From Microcebus murinus (taxonomy: Eukaryota; Chordata; Mammalia; Primates; Cheirogaleidae), in the NCBI RefSeq assembly GCF_040939455.1, contig NC_134107.1, positions 13,083,537 through 13,147,536 on the forward strand: a DNA stretch of 64,000 nt, read 5' to 3'. A program made the translations under genes and the position numbers. Positions 17,165 through 29,978 of this stretch are shown here, piece after piece; the first letter of the stretch is position 1, and each line of letters opens with the position of its first letter. Below the pieces are notes generated by a model that did no database searches, was not told the origin of the DNA, and saw only the letters and a list, made by a program, of their open reading frames with translations.

Positions 17165-17770
17165 TATCTTGTTACTTCCTGCTTAAATGGGACATATCTG
17201 GGTATGGTGAAGAACAAAAGTATAGGGCCAGCTGTTAGAGGAAAAGCTTTCAGTTTTTTCCCATTCAGTATGATGTTAAATGTGGGGTTTTCCTATGTGG
17301 CCTTTATAATGTTGAAATATATTTCTTTTTTGGTTTTTTTGTGGTTTTCTTTGGAGACAGAGTCTCACTCTGTTGCCCGGGTAGAGTGGCATGGTGTCAG
17401 CCTAGCTCACAGTAACCTCAAACTCCTGGGCTCAAGCAATCCTCTTGCCTTAGCCTCCCAAGTAGCTGGGACTACAGGCATGGGCCACCATGCCCAGCTA
17501 ATTTTTTCTATATAAATTTTTAGTTGTACAGCTAATTTCTTTCTATTTTTAGTAGAGATGGGGTCTCACTCTTGCTCAAGCTGGTCTTGGCGAACTCCTG
17601 AGCTCAAATGATCTGTCCACCTCAGCCTCCCAGAGTGCTGGGATTACAGGTGTGAGCCACTGTGCCCTGCTGGGATATATTTCTTATATGCTAGCTTGCT
17701 GAGAGTTTTTAATTTCAGGGGAAATTGAATTTTATGAAATGCTTTTTCTGCATCTATTGAGACGATTACA
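17165..17770 (-). mobile_element. LINE-1 ORF2 fragment (antisense) split by an Alu
   Basis: 'cattcagtatgatgttaaatgtggg' and, after the Alu, 'gaaatgctttttctgcatctattgagacgat' are L1 ORF2 sequence on the opposite strand. The Alu at 17327-17672 interrupts it. Confidence 0.85.
17327..17672 (-). repeat. Alu in the LINE-1 fragment
   Basis: Minus-strand Alu with a slightly shortened right arm. The flanks share a GATATATTTCTT-like sequence (left copy GAAATATATTTCTT). Confidence 0.93.
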
Positions 17771-17829
17771 GCTTTGGACGACATTTGGAATTTTGTTATA
17801 AAGTTAAAAATATATCTGCCTTTAGACCC

Positions 17830-18165
17830 AGCACCACCAAATGTTATCAAATTAAGATGAAATTTTATGTCCACAAAGTGTCTTTTGTGTGTGTTCACAT
17901 ACCAGCTGTATTTACAAAACCCAAACTAGAAACAAGCCAAATGTCCAGAAATAATATATATCCAGTAAAATGGATAAACAATTTCCATCCATACTATGTA
18001 ATATTATTCAACAAAAAGGATTAAAGTGCTGATACAAACAAAAACATGCATGCATCTCACATACATTGTGTTGAAAAAAAGATGTCACATCCAGAAAAAG
18101 AACACATAGTCTATAATTTCAGTACATATAATACTCTAAAAAAAGCAAAATTAATTCCTAGTGTA
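17830..18165 (+). mobile_element. Ancient LINE-1 3' fragment
   Basis: 'acaagccaaatgtccagaaat', 'aaatggataaac' and 'atattattcaacaaaaaggattaaagtgctgatac' are the familiar end of L1 ORF2 and 3' UTR on the plus strand, strongly diverged. Confidence 0.75.
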
Positions 18166-18189
18166 AAAAATCTAGGAAGAACTGCAAGA

Positions 18190-21100
18190 TATCTTACTAG
18201 AGGTATCTAGCATTCACCTCTTCCACCAAGAAGAATCAAAATAGCAAGTAGATAATCACACTTTGAATAGATCATTTAAAGGAGAACACTGGAATTCAAC
18301 AAAGAAGTTATAGAAAACAACCAAAGCGAGGAAAGAGGGGAAGTGAGGCAGCCTACTCAGCCAGGACTGGCTGGGAGCCTGGAGAGGCTTCACAATGTAG
18401 AAAAATGCTAAGTGAGTGTGACACTAAGTGGTCTATATTCCCATCATGAACTCCTGTAGCTGAGCTATGGCAAAGCCCCTAGACACTCACGGGCCCTGAG
18501 ACTAACATTGGGAGCTACCTGGAGACTGTGAAAAGGCATTACTTCAGAGTAGGAGCTAACACTGGGTCCCACACCCCCTGGCCCTAAGCAGTACAGCAAG
18601 GTGCCATATTAACAGCCCAGATCCCACCAGACGGAGTTCTACCTGGGGTCCCAACAGCCCCTGCATCTCCACATCCCTGGGGCCCCACTGACACTCCCCA
18701 TCTATAGCTACCATTACGTCTGGCTGCTACTGCCAGAGATGAAGGCATTGACAAAGGTCACACTCCCTGCAGTAGCAATATGCTGTGTCACATGCCACAT
18801 TGACAAACTTCCCTGTTTGCAGGAGATACAGCTACCACCTGGGCTAAAGTTCAAGTGAAGTACATGCTCCTCAGCCACCTACATATGGCTGTTGCCACTG
18901 AAAGCAACTCTGCCCTCCCCACCAGCTGCAGTCCAGCTGCTACTGGCCCTCACCCAGCCATTCTGCCTTGGGCCTGGATGTGACTCTGCCCCTTCCTACC
19001 ACCACTAGTGCCTTAATGCACCACCAGCAGGCCTGAGGACAGGTCTGCTTGTCTCAGATCTGCTCCCCCCAGTGTCCCATCAGATATCTCAGAGCCTGGG
19101 GACGATCCAGCCCAGGACACTACCATTGGCACCTGAGCACTCTTCCTGGGGGCCTGAGGTCAGGCCCACCCAACCTGTGACTCCCACTACACATTGTAGC
19201 CACCCACACAAGCCACCTAAAGGCCTGAGGAATGGCCAGCTCAGTCCCTTTATAGCCACTGCCAACATCAGTACAGACTGCCCAGGAGCTACAAGTTGGT
19301 CCTGCTACTCTCCTCCCATCACCAAAACACAACTGCTGCCCAGGGGCTCCAAATCCCACCTACCTTCCTGGCCCACTCCTGCCTCTACCAGTACCTAAAC
19401 AAGTCACCTGGAGGCCCAAGAATCAGCCTACCTGAACTGGCTAACACCACTGTCAGTGTACACTACTCTGAAGCCCAAGGACAGGCATACTCCGCCTACC
19501 ACTACCACCACTGAGGCCCACAGACAGGCTGACCCAGTGTCTCTGTCTCCAGAAAAACTTTACTGCAGCCTCCACTAACAACCACGCTACAGGCCACCGA
19601 AGAAATCACAGACACCACTGACATTGTTTATAGTAGAATAAATCATATGGAGACTGCACTATTGCATGTACCCAGACTTAAAAGCAAAATCCCCTATTCA
19701 ACTAATACCATAAATATATATTCAGAAAAAATTCCTCATCTATGAAAGCAAATTCAAAAAACTGGAAAAAACAACTGCTACACCATATATGCAGACATCA
19801 ACATAGGCCCATGAGAAACATGAGAAAGCAAAGAAACATGACACCTCCAGAAAAACACAACAGTGCTCCAGCAACAGATTCCAATAAAAAAACCTTATGA
19901 AATATTAAAAGGAGAATTTAAAATAATCATGTTTACAAAGCAGAGGGAAATACAAAAGAATAAAAAAAAACACAATGAAATCAGAAAATAATTTAGAGTA
20001 TAAATGAGAAATTTACCAAAGAGATAGAGATCTTAAAGAAAGAACCAAAAAGATATTCTGGAAATGAAGAATTCAATAAATTCTTATTGAATTATTTAAA
20101 TTAAAAAACAAACACCACATGTACTCACTATTAAATTGGAAATTAAACAACAAACTCTTGAATGGCCATTAGGTCAAGGAGGAAATTAAGGAGGAAATAA
20201 AAAATTCCTTAAAACAAATGAAAATCAATATACAACATACCTAAACCAAGAGGATAAAGCAAAAATATTGATGAGAGTGAATCTTATAACAATAAACACC
20301 TATATTAAAAAAGAAGAAAGATGTCAAGTAAACAACCAAATAATTCACATCAAGAAACTAAAAAAGCAAGAACAAACCAACCAAAATAGCAGAAGAAATA
20401 ATAAAGATCAGAGCATAATTAAACAAAGTAGACTAAAAAAACAAAAAGTACAAAGGCTCAACAAAACAAAGTAGGTTTTTTGAAAGCATAAACAAAATAA
20501 ATAAACTGCTAGTTAGCCTAACCAAGAAGACTCAAATAAACAAAATCAGAAATGAAAAAGAAAACATTACAACTGTGTCCACAGAAATACAAATGATCAT
20601 CAGATTATTCTGAACAACTATACACTAACAAATTTAAAAACCAAGAGGAAATGAATAAATTCCTGAAAACATACCACCTACCAATATTGAATCAGGAAGA
20701 AATAGAAAATCTGAACAGACTAACCTGTTGAATGGGAGAAAATATTTCCAAACTATTCATCTGACAAAGGACTAATATCCACAATATATAAGAAACTCAA
20801 ACAACTCAATAACAACAAAACAAAACAAAACATTACAAGGTGTGAAAAGGATATGAATACATAGTTCTCAAAAGAAGACACACAAATGGCCAACAGGTAT
20901 ATGAAGAAATGCTCACCACTGCTAACTGTCAGGAAAAAGAATATTAAAATCATAACAATGTATCATTTCACCACAGTTAGAATAGCTATTATTAAAAAGA
21001 CAAAAATAGCAGATGTTGGCAGGATGTAGGAAAAAAGGTATGCTCATACACTGTTGGTGGGAATGTAAATTAGTATAGCCACTATGGGAAAAAGTATAGA

Positions 21101-21835
21101 GATTTCTCAAATAAACTAAAAATGGAACTCCCATATAATCCAGCAATCTCTCTACTGGGTATTTATCCTAAGAAAAGGAAATCAGTACATCAAAGGGATA
21201 TCAATATTCCCATGATTATTGCAGCATTATTCGCAAACCAAGGTATGGAATCAGCCCATGTAATTAACCTAAGTGTCCATCAACACATGAATGGATAAAG
21301 GAAATGTGGCATATGTATACAATGGAATGCTATTGGTCATAAAAAAGAATGAAGTCATGTCATTTGTAGCATGGATGGAACTGGAGATTATTGTGTTAAG
21401 TAAAATAAGCCACATAGTGAAAGAGACACATGGCATGTTCTCACTCATATGTAGAATCCAAAAATGTTGATCTCATGGAGGTAGAGAGTAGAGTAACAGA
21501 CACCAGAGGATGGGAAGTGTGTGTGGGTGGAGCAGGGGGAGATAAAGACAGGTTAGTTAATGGGTACAAACATACAGTTACATAGAAGGAATAAGTTCCA
21601 ACGGGTGATAGCAGAGAAGGGTGACCATAGTTAACAACAATGTGCTGTATATTGAGAAATAGCTAGAGGAATATACTTGAAATATCCCCAACACACAGAA
21701 ATAATAAATACTCCAGGTGATGGACACACTAAATATCCCCACTTAATCATTACACAGTCTATGCATGTAACCAAATATCCCATGCACCTCATAAATTGTA
21801 CAAAAATTATGTATCAAAAATAAATAAGTAAATAA
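18190..21835 (+). mobile_element. Old LINE-1 with 5' region and 3' end
   Basis: The element runs from a GC-rich 5' UTR (18190-19620) through a decayed ORF1-like segment (about 19640-20100) and ORF2 remnants, to a 3' UTR and A-rich end at about 21835. ORF2 3' phrases are clear at 20730-21420, for example 'cacactgttggtgggaatgtaaattagtat' and 'ctactgggtatttatcctaagaaaagg'. Much of ORF2 is missing: ORF1-like sequence passes to distal ORF2 within about 700 bp. No long open frame survives. From 21836 to 22680 I see no further feature. Confidence 0.85.
19025..19540 (+). repeat. Degenerate monomer-like repeats in an L1 5' UTR
   Basis: The motif GCCTGAGGACAGG recurs in degenerate form at about 19031, 19152, 19222, 19413, 19475 and 19515, within a Pro-codon-like C-rich sequence. 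Spacing ranges from about 40 to 190 bp, so it is a loose rather than a perfect tandem array. Confidence 0.5.
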
Positions 21836-22681
21836 ATACATGACAAATCTAAAGCATCTATAGTAATGGAGAGGGGAGGGCTAGGGGCCAACACTAACTT
21901 AGGAATAAGCACAAAAGAATTTTCTGGTGCTATGGAACTGGTCTGTATGTCAATGGGATTATAACACTGGTATATGTATTTATCCAAATGCATTGAATTT
22001 TGCACTTACATTGTTTATATTTCACTATGTGTAAATTTTACCTGAAATAAAAGATCCCTAAGCCAAAAATTGAAATGCCTAAAATTAATTATTACAAACG
22101 TCTAGTTAATGGTTACTCATAGAAAGGCAGGAAGGAATTTTCTTCTGGAGGGGCATATAGGCATCTTCTTAGTTACCAGTACATTACATTTTGTAATTTG
22201 GATGGTGGTTAAATAGGTATTCTCTTTATAATAATTCTTTGAAATAGACACAAATATTCTCTACACTCTTCTCCATAGAAATTTCAACATTTATACAAAG
22301 TTACAAGTTTATATGGAACAATTTAGGTTTGCTGATAATTATGCTAATTTTGAAAGAGAAGAACAAAGGTACATGACTTACCCTCCAAGATTTTGAGCCA
22401 CATATTATGCAAAACAACAGTGTAACAGCAGTGAGGTACTGGAACAGGAGTGAACAGACTGACCAATACAACAGAATAGCTGTTTCTGAGCACAAAGAAC
22501 CTGTTCTATGATTCACAAAGCATAACATAGAGAGGGGGAAGAGAGTAATTTTTTAGGACATTATAATGAAAATATAGCCCACTCTAAAAACACATATAGG
22601 TGGATACCACAGCATTTGCTAGAGCAGAATCCCAGGAAAATTAAAGTTAATAACCAGGGGGATGTCCTTGCAAATTACATG

Positions 22682-22945
22682 TATCACTCAGGGTTCTCCA
22701 GAGAGATAGAAGCCTGAGAACTCAGAGGGCTGCTGGTGTACGTTTTGGAGTCCAAAGGCCAGAGAGCTTGGAGTTTTGATGTCCAAGGCAGGAGAAGAGA
22801 GTGTATTCCAGTTCCCAGAGAGACAGGCAGTTAGCCTTTTCTCTATTTTTGTTCTATCCAGGCTGCAAGCTGATTGGATGGTGGCCACCCATATTGAAGG
22901 TGAATCTTCCCCACTTAGTCCACTCAGATGCGTGTGCTAATCTCT
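22682..22945 (+). repeat. Ancient LTR-like repeat
   Basis: Begins 'tgtatcactcagggttctccagagaga' and has 'ctatccaggctgcaagctgattggatggtggccaccca', a familiar old ERVL/MaLR-class LTR pattern. The subfamily is not identified. Confidence 0.6.
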
Positions 22946-23055
22946 TTTGGAAACCCCACACTGTACAAATTCCTTTTTTTTTTGTTTTTTGTTTTTTGCG
23001 CACCCGGCTGTTTTATTCATATGTTTTAATATTCAAGGGGGAAGCAGTTAGGATT

Positions 23056-23058
<3 letters not shown>

Positions 23059-23108
<50 letters not shown>
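23059..23108 (+). repeat. (AC)n microsatellite
   Basis: About 25 uninterrupted AC units, expected to be length-polymorphic. Confidence 0.97.
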
Positions 23109-23110
<2 letters not shown>

Positions 23111-23189
23111 CAACCGCATAAAAATATTCTCAGGAAAAGGACAGTAAAGAAATACACCCAGAATGTCAGACTTAATTATCACTGGTTAA

Positions 23190-23244
23190 AAGGCACTCAC
23201 TCTAGCCTGGGCAACAAAGTGAGACTCTGTCTCAAAAAAAAAAA
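23190..23244 (+). repeat. Alu 3'-end fragment
   Basis: Only the terminal GGCACTCACTCTAGCCTGGG segment through the A-tail is present, so this is a severely 5'-truncated Alu. Confidence 0.85.
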
Positions 23245-23424
23245 AGAACATTTTTTGAGCATTTCCACTTTTGTGTTCTGACCTTGTTCTAGCCATCACT
23301 AGGATTCTGGATTCATTTTAAAATTTTTGCTTTTGTTTTTTCGCTCAGAATATTGTGAAGAATGGATTCTATTTTTCTTTTTAGAGACAGTTGATGTTTT
23401 TATTAGGCTGTGTATAGATCTGGT

Positions 23425-23766
23425 TTTTTTTGTTTGTTTTTTGTTTTTTTGAGACAGAGTCTCACTCTGTTGCCCTGGCTAGAGAGCTGTGGCGTCAGCC
23501 TAGCTCACAGCAACCTCAAACTCCTGGGCTCGAGTGATCTTCCTGCCTCAGCCTCCCGGGTAGCTGGGACTACAGGCATGCGCCACCATGCCCGGCTAAT
23601 TTTTTCTATATATATTTTTAGTTGGCCCATTAATATCTTTCTATTTTTAGTAGAGACAGGGGCTCACTCTTGCTCAGGCTGGTTTTGAACTCCTGGCTTT
23701 GAGCAATCCTCCTGCCTCAGCCTTCCAGAGTGCTAGGATTACAGGCGTGAGCCACCACGCCCGGCC
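23425..23766 (-). repeat. Alu SINE
   Basis: Complete minus-strand strepsirrhine Alu. The flanks TAGATCTGGTTTTT and TAGACCTGTTTTT look like the target duplication. Confidence 0.95.
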
Positions 23767-23892
23767 TAGACCTGTTTTTAAAGTTTTAAAATTTAATATC
23801 CTCTAAAGGACTTCACAAAATGCCCCAATATTTGCATTCAGAGCAAAGGCAGAAGAAATTGGGAAGGAGACCAAAAAACAAAATGTGTGTGT

Positions 23893-24115
23893 GTATATGT
23901 TTTTTATTTCAGGGTATTATGAGGTTACAAACATTTTGGTTACATTTTATATCTTTGCCTCTCCCTAGAGGGGGTTATAGGCATGCCCTTCCCCTCTACA
24001 ACACTCACCATGTCCTTTAGTTGTGAGTGTATCCCCCCAATTCCTCATCCTTGGAGAATATTACTACCATGTGAGCACCATAGTGTTAATTAGTCAGTAC
24101 CAATTTGATGGTGAT
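23893..24115 (-). mobile_element. Short lemur LINE-1 3' end
   Basis: Starts 'tttttatttcagggtattatgaggtta' and ends near 'gtcagtaccaatttgatggt'. This is the antisense lemur L1 3' UTR also seen at 9321, 59385 and 63873. Confidence 0.85.
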
Positions 24116-24571
24116 GTACGAATTCCTTAATCCAGTCAAGTTGACACCTAAAATTAACCATCATACTGTGTTTCCAGATTCCCTTACCAGTTGGATTATG
24201 GTTAGATCCAAGCAAGATGGTGGAAGATAATAGAGCAAAAGGAAGTGAGAAGCCCCCACTGCTTTGGGCAGCACCTTCATGAGTGACAATGTCTCTCCTC
24301 TGCTGTTTCAGCTCCCACCATCTAGCCCATTTCGTATAGATTCCTCTGAATGACCCCAGCACCCAAACACAGGTAGCACCAAGTCCTAGATTTGTTCTGC
24401 AGTGCTCGTAGTAGCACCTTCCTGCTATTGCTGCTGATTCAGTCATCTTACCATTCCGTGTTTGAGTTTTGCAAGTTAGTTTCCCATATTACATTCTCTC
24501 TGTTGAATAAAAAAATATTGTGTGCTCTAGATGATTTGACGTCAATACATTGGATTGCTTCATCTTCCTTC

Positions 24572-24981
24572 TGTAAAGTTTTCCAGCAGCGAAAGAAACA
24601 GAGAGAAAGAGAGGGAGGGAGTGGGGCCAAACAATGTGGCTTTATTGAGCGCTCTTGAGCAAGGTTTGTGGGTCCCAAGGGGGAGGCTGAGAAGTCGCGT
24701 CCGTTTGGAGGAGGTGAGGGCCTTTATACTGTTTGGTGCGGGCTAGGGACTTTTGGCGGGAAGAGCTGGGGATTTTCCACAGTGACCTTCGGTGGTTATT
24801 GAGAAATAGGAGGGGCTGGTGGTATTCGCAGAATCCAGGAACCAAAAACTTTCTTATCTGGGTGGACGTCCAGGTGTTGCTGTTTTCAGTGGGGCCTGGC
24901 AGTTGTCCTTGGCGGGTCTGGTCTCGTGAGCCTTTTCTTTTTGATCTAGGGAGGGGAGGGGGGCCTGCCACCAGCCTTACA
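24572..24981 (-). repeat. ERV solo LTR with target duplication
   Basis: The 410-bp unit has TG...CA ends with short inverted termini (TGTAAAG / CCTTACA) and a 5-bp duplication CCTTC at 24567-24571 and 24982-24986. Read on the minus strand, a TATAAAGG box (near 24725) precedes an AATAAAGCC poly(A) signal (near 24640), the normal U3-R order. No internal viral sequence flanks it, so it is a solo LTR left by recombination between two LTRs. From 24982 to 25740 I see no gene. Confidence 0.8.
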
Positions 24982-25744
24982 CCTTCATTCATTATTCCAT
25001 GATTATTAGTTTGGCACTGAACGTGTTCCAAGAACTCTTCAAGATCATGAGGATGCAACATGAACAAAGCAGATTGTTTTATTTCCCTAGACCTCTGTCC
25101 ACATAGTGGGGAAATAGATAACAAGCAAATATATGGCTAATGGTGCTAAGTAGTGTGGGAACAAATTAAGCAAGATAAAAAGGTGGGTGGTGAGAGATGA
25201 GGTCTAGATTAATAGGTAAGGAGAATGCACAGGGGATGCCTCTTGGATGTGGTAACATTTGAGCAGTGAATCAAAAAATCTGAGGGACTTGAGGTAAGCA
25301 TTTTGAAGATAAAGGAAATGCAGAAATCCTGGGGTGGGATTTGTCTGGCATGATTTGAAACTTAAAGGCCAGGGTGACTGCAGCCAAGTGAGATGAGGTC
25401 ACACAGGTAAAGAGGGGACTAAATGTAATAGGCCTTAAAGGTAAGCTGGTGGGCATTATTCTACAGGAGGTGGAAGCCATGGGAGATAGGTGAGCAGAAA
25501 CTGGACATGACACGACTAATTTGAAAAGGTTTACACCTGAATTTATGAGGAAGAATGGGGAGGGAGCATTAGTCCAGGTGAAGAACAAGAGTAACATTGA
25601 CTTTAGAGGGAGTAGGGCTGGTACTTAGGAAAAGTCAGATCATGGGTGTCAACTGAAGGTAAGGCAAGTTTAAAAACTTGGAGTTCAGGGAAGAGATTGT
25701 GTTGGCATTACAAATCTGGGAACCCACTGTTGATTGGATACTTG

Positions 25745-26480
25745 ACCGCTCCAAATCTCTTTTGAAAGTGATCTCCAATGTTGAAGGTTGAGCCTGGATT
25801 ATGAGGTTAGACCCTTCATGAATAGATTAATGCCCTCCTTGGGGTGAGGAGGGGAAAGTAAATTCTCAGTCTGTTGGTTCCCAAGAGATCTGGCTCTTAA
25901 AAAAAGAAACTGGCATCTTCTACCTCATTCTCTGTCTCCCTCTCTCTACATATGATCTCTGTACTTGCTGGCTCCCTTGCCTTCCACTTTGAGTGGAAGC
26001 AACCTGAGACCCTCACCTGATGCAGGTGCTATTGCCAAGCTTCTTGTACAGCCTGCATAACTGTGAGCCAAATAAACCTCTCTCTCTTTTTTTTTTTTTT
26101 TTGAGACAGAGTCTCACTTTGTTGCCCAGGCTAGAGTGAGTGCCATGGCGTCAGCCTAGCTCACAGCAACCTCAAACTCCTGGGCTCAAGTGATCCTATT
26201 GCCTCAGCCTCCCGAGTAGCTGGGACTACAGGCATGCGCCACCATGCCCGGCTAATTTTTTGTATATATATATTTTAGCTGGTCAATTAATTTCTTTCTA
26301 TTTTTGGTAGAGACGAGTTCTCACTCAGGCTGGTTTCGAACTCCTGACCTTGAGCGATCCGCCCGCCTCGGCCTCTCAGAGTGCTAGCATTACAGGTGTG
26401 AGCCACCGCGCCTGGCCAAACCTCTTTTCTTTGTAAAATCCTCAGCCTCGGGTATTCCTTTGCAGCAACATGCCACACAT
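25745..26480 (+). repeat. MaLR LTR (MST/THE1 type) interrupted by an Alu
   Basis: Contains 'gttgaaggttgagcctggattatgaggttagacccttcatgaatag', 'gagtggaagcaacctgagaccctcacc' and 'ctgtgagccaaataaacctc', the standard MST/THE1 LTR phrases. It resumes after the Alu with 'aaacctcttttctttgtaaaatcctcagcctcgggtattcctttgcagcaac'. Confidence 0.88.
26087..26416 (-). repeat. Alu in the MaLR LTR
   Basis: Complete minus-strand Alu. The flanks share AAACCTCTCTCTTT / AAACCTCTTTTCTTT. From 26481 to 27388 no gene or named repeat is seen. Confidence 0.94.
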
Positions 26481-27388
26481 TCAGACAGAGCCATTAGTAT
26501 GTAATTTAGGGAATATATGTAAAGAAGAGAAAGTTTTCAATAAATGAGCCTTCCAAAACTCCAATCTTTGATGAATTAGCATAGCAGACTGAAAGTGCAG
26601 CCAAGAATGGACTAGTTAAACAAAAATAGAGAAGTGTCTCAGAGGACAAATAAGAAAACTATTTCCAAGAAGAGTAATTGGTCAACTGTAACCAATTGAT
26701 ATTTGAATATGAAAAAGGGAGGAGGCATTGGGACCTTCCTTTCTAAGCACAAATTTAGTGATGAATAACTGATAGGATAGTGTTAAAATGTAAATGGAAG
26801 GGAAGAAAATGAGAAGGGACTTATTCCTGCCAATATTATCAGTTAATATGGCCGTGGCTCAGGGAGAAGGTAGGGTCATCACAAGTTCCAAAACAAGTTT
26901 TATTTTGGAAATTGGAAGACCTAACTGTCTGTTTCCTTGTCAGGAGTTTGGCGATTGTTGGATGGAGCATATCTAACACTACAGAATTATTTTGCCTGTG
27001 TCCTGGGCTTCCTTGCCTCTGCCAAAGGTGGGGAAGGTGCTGATTTCCCACTGATGGGCTGGGAGGTGTGTTCAGGCATGAGGGTCGGATCTTCCTGGGG
27101 CGTCTTTCTATGGAGGCTTGCTGAGCAGGCCTTGGTTTTTCAGCAGTCTTGCCTTACTGAAGCTTCTCTAGTGCTTCTGTACCGTTTGTCTCCACTAAGC
27201 AAACATCCATGTGAATACAACTCTTGCCTGCTTGTAATATTGAAAAGTGTCAATGAGACCAAAGGAAACAGCTGAGCACAGAAGCAAATCAATGAAACTT
27301 AGATCAAGCCAGCAAAAGAGCCAGTAATGGTGGAAGGAAAGGCAAGATGGGTAGAGGATATTTGTAAGAGCCCATAGGCACAAAACCC

Positions 27389-27413
27389 AGAGAGAGAGAG
27401 AGAGAGAGAGAGC
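27389..27413 (+). repeat. (GA)n simple repeat
   Basis: About twelve GA units. They are followed by a region ending 'attaaagtgcctggggttattttgtcctaca' that might be LTR debris. Confidence 0.85.
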
Positions 27414-27642
27414 GCGTGAGAGCGAGCAGTGGTGGAGCCCAGTGGGAATTCAACCCCGGTAAGAGAGTGAGTGGCTCTCACTGCTCTTCTATTTGGATAA
27501 AACAAACTTCTCACACTCACATTAAAGTGCCTGGGGTTATTTTGTCCTACAAATAATCATAGTCTATGAAATTAAAGATGCCTTGATGGAGTGAGAATTT
27601 TACAGGGAAGAGTTTGCATGGCTACGCATAGTTTCCTTTTTT

Positions 27643-27975
27643 AATTTTTTTTTTTTTTTTGAGACAGTCTCACTTTGTTGCCCAGGCTAGAGTGAGTGCC
27701 GTGGCGTCAGCCTAGCTCACAGCAACCTCAAACTCCTGGGTTCAAGCGATCCTACTGCCTCAGCCTCCCAAGTAGCTGGGACTACAGGCATGCGCCACCA
27801 TGCCCAGCTAATTTTTTCTATATATATTAGTTGGCCAATTAATTTCTTTCTGTTTGTAGTAGAGACGGGGTCTCGCTCTTGCTCAGGCTGGTTTCGAACT
27901 CCTGACCTCGAGCAATTCACCCGCCTCGGCCTCCCAGAGTGTTAGGATTATAGGCGTGAGCCACTGCGCCCAGCC
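27643..27975 (-). repeat. Alu SINE
   Basis: Complete minus-strand Alu flanked by GCATAGTTTCCT on both sides. Confidence 0.95.
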
Positions 27976-28099
27976 TATGCATAGTTTCCTAATTACCTTG
28001 TTAGTCCTTGGCCACAGATTAGTCTTTCTTGCTAGGTTTTATTAGGGTTTATACTGTGTTCACATCTTACTATCCCAGTGAACTAAACCTTACAAGACT

Positions 28100-28245
28100 T
28101 CCCCCTCTTACATTTTCCCTGTAAACCAAGGGAAGTAATACCCATCTCACAGAATCATTGTGAGGAGTAAATGACAGAAGCACAAGAAGCATCTACCCAG
28201 TGCTTGCCACATAAGAAGTACCAATATGTTACTAGTGATCATGAT
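28100..28245 (+). repeat. MIR fragment
   Basis: 'cccatctcacagaatcattgtgaggagtaaatgacag...cagtgcttgccacataagaagtacc' is the 3' half of a MIR SINE. Confidence 0.7.
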
Positions 28246-28555
28246 TGCCATTATTAATACTTTTTTCTCTGCATGTGCCTTCATTTCCCCATTACTCTTG
28301 GGATGAATTACTGTTTGGTCTATGGAGCATTCATTCCCATTCCATTTTGTTTCTACACTGGGTCACCATGGTGATTACTAATTTCTTCTCCTTAAATTTC
28401 TGTTTCCTGGGAGATTTGGGAGATGGGCACAAAATGATTTCAGTTTATTCTCTCCCAGCCATTCCGACTCTAGATATACCTTTATTATTTCTCAACATGA
28501 AATCAATCATTGGATTTATGAGAAGAAAATTAGTCAATTAAAGTGAGTAACAGAC

Positions 28556-28690
28556 TTGTCTTGGGAGTTAGACCACCTTGGTCCACATTCTGGGTCTATC
28601 ACTTATACTCTCTATATCCCCTGGCAAGTTACTTAATGTTCCTCTGTTTCTCAGTGGTAAAAAATAGATGATAAGGGTGAGAGCTAAAGG
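28556..28690 (+). repeat. MIR fragment
   Basis: Order of phrases: 'gtctatcacttat', 'ctggcaagttacttaatgttcctctgtttctcagtggtaaaa', the MIR core. It lies about 300 bp from the previous fragment. Confidence 0.7.
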
Positions 28691-28871
28691 AAGGAACACA
28701 ATGAAACTGCTTATAATTGTATTGACTCAGGGAATAGTCAGCTGTAATTATTATTATTTATATCATTTTACTCAAATGACTTGGAACGGTTTGTCTTACT
28801 GGAAGATTCACTTCTCACTATTTCTATATAGCATCAGTAAGTTTAGTAAAATAGAAATCTGATTGTATAAC

Positions 28872-29230
28872 CCCATTATGGGATGAATTGTGTCCCTCCA
28901 AAATTCCTACATATAACTGTATTCCTACATATAACTGGAAATAAGTTAAAGTGAGGCCCCGTGAGTAGGATCCTAATCCCATATGACTGGTGTCATCGTA
29001 AGAAGATGAGGGGACACCAGGGAAGCACACGCATAGAGGAAAGGACACACGAGGATGTGGCAGGAAACAAGCCATCTGCAAGCCGAAGAGAAAGGCCACG
29101 GAAGAAATCAAACCTGTTGACACCTTGATTTTGGACTTCCAGCCTCCAGAACTGTGAGAAAATAAATTCCTGTTTTCAAGTGGCCCAGTCTGTGGTATTT
29201 TGTTTGGTAGCTTTACTGAACTAAGACATT
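28872..29230 (+). repeat. MaLR LTR
   Basis: Has 'gggatgaattgtgtccctccaaaattc', 'atatgactggtgtcatcgtaagaagatgaggggaca' and 'ttgattttggacttccagcctccagaactgtgagaaaataaa', typical of MLT1-class LTRs. From 29231 to 29978 nothing else is recognised. Confidence 0.82.
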
Positions 29231-29978
29231 ACCCTTCCTAACACTGCACAGCAGCACCTGGTGGTTCTTTAGCTCTCTCCTTCAGAACCGATCCATCGAA
29301 GTCATTTCCTGAAAGAGAATCTTTGCAGGCTGGACAGGAGTCTTCATTTTAAGATGTTCCATAGGTAATGAATTTCAAATTTCAGAATAAGATGATCTAC
29401 TCTGCAGAATAAATTCTAGGGATTTTATTTGAGGGTTTTTAAAAAAAATTCAACTATCTTCTCCCATTACTAACCTATATGTTCTTAGTTTCTAGCATTT
29501 GAACATCTTGTAGGTGCACAACTAATGCCATGGCCTTTTGCTGTAATTGTGTACATATTGTCCTCTTATGCATAAATTTTCTCTTTTCTATTCTTCATCC
29601 ACTGCTTCATTGTCTCTAGAATCTTCCTTCTAGAGTAGGCAAAAGTTAATTTCTACAGGGGTGACTGACCTTCTTCACGGCATCCACCTAGGAATGATAA
29701 AACATATTTTCTTTAATTCTTCCACAGCATACGGTGTATCTTTCTTGTCTTATGACATTGTAATGTCATTTCCTGTGTAGCTATCTCTTGTTAACTGGAA
29801 TATGAGACCTTGTCACATTGACCTCACATTTTATTTATACATTTATAAATACATATATGAAATATATAAATAAATAGCATTGCTTTTCATAGCTATAGCA
29901 GCAAAGAGTCCAAAATGTCATTTGAACTAATCAATAAATCTAGTGAAATAAACTATTACATAAAGTACTATCTCCTGA

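Noticed and set aside
23041..23121. Thr-His repeat protein
   Set aside because: Translation of the (AC)n microsatellite.
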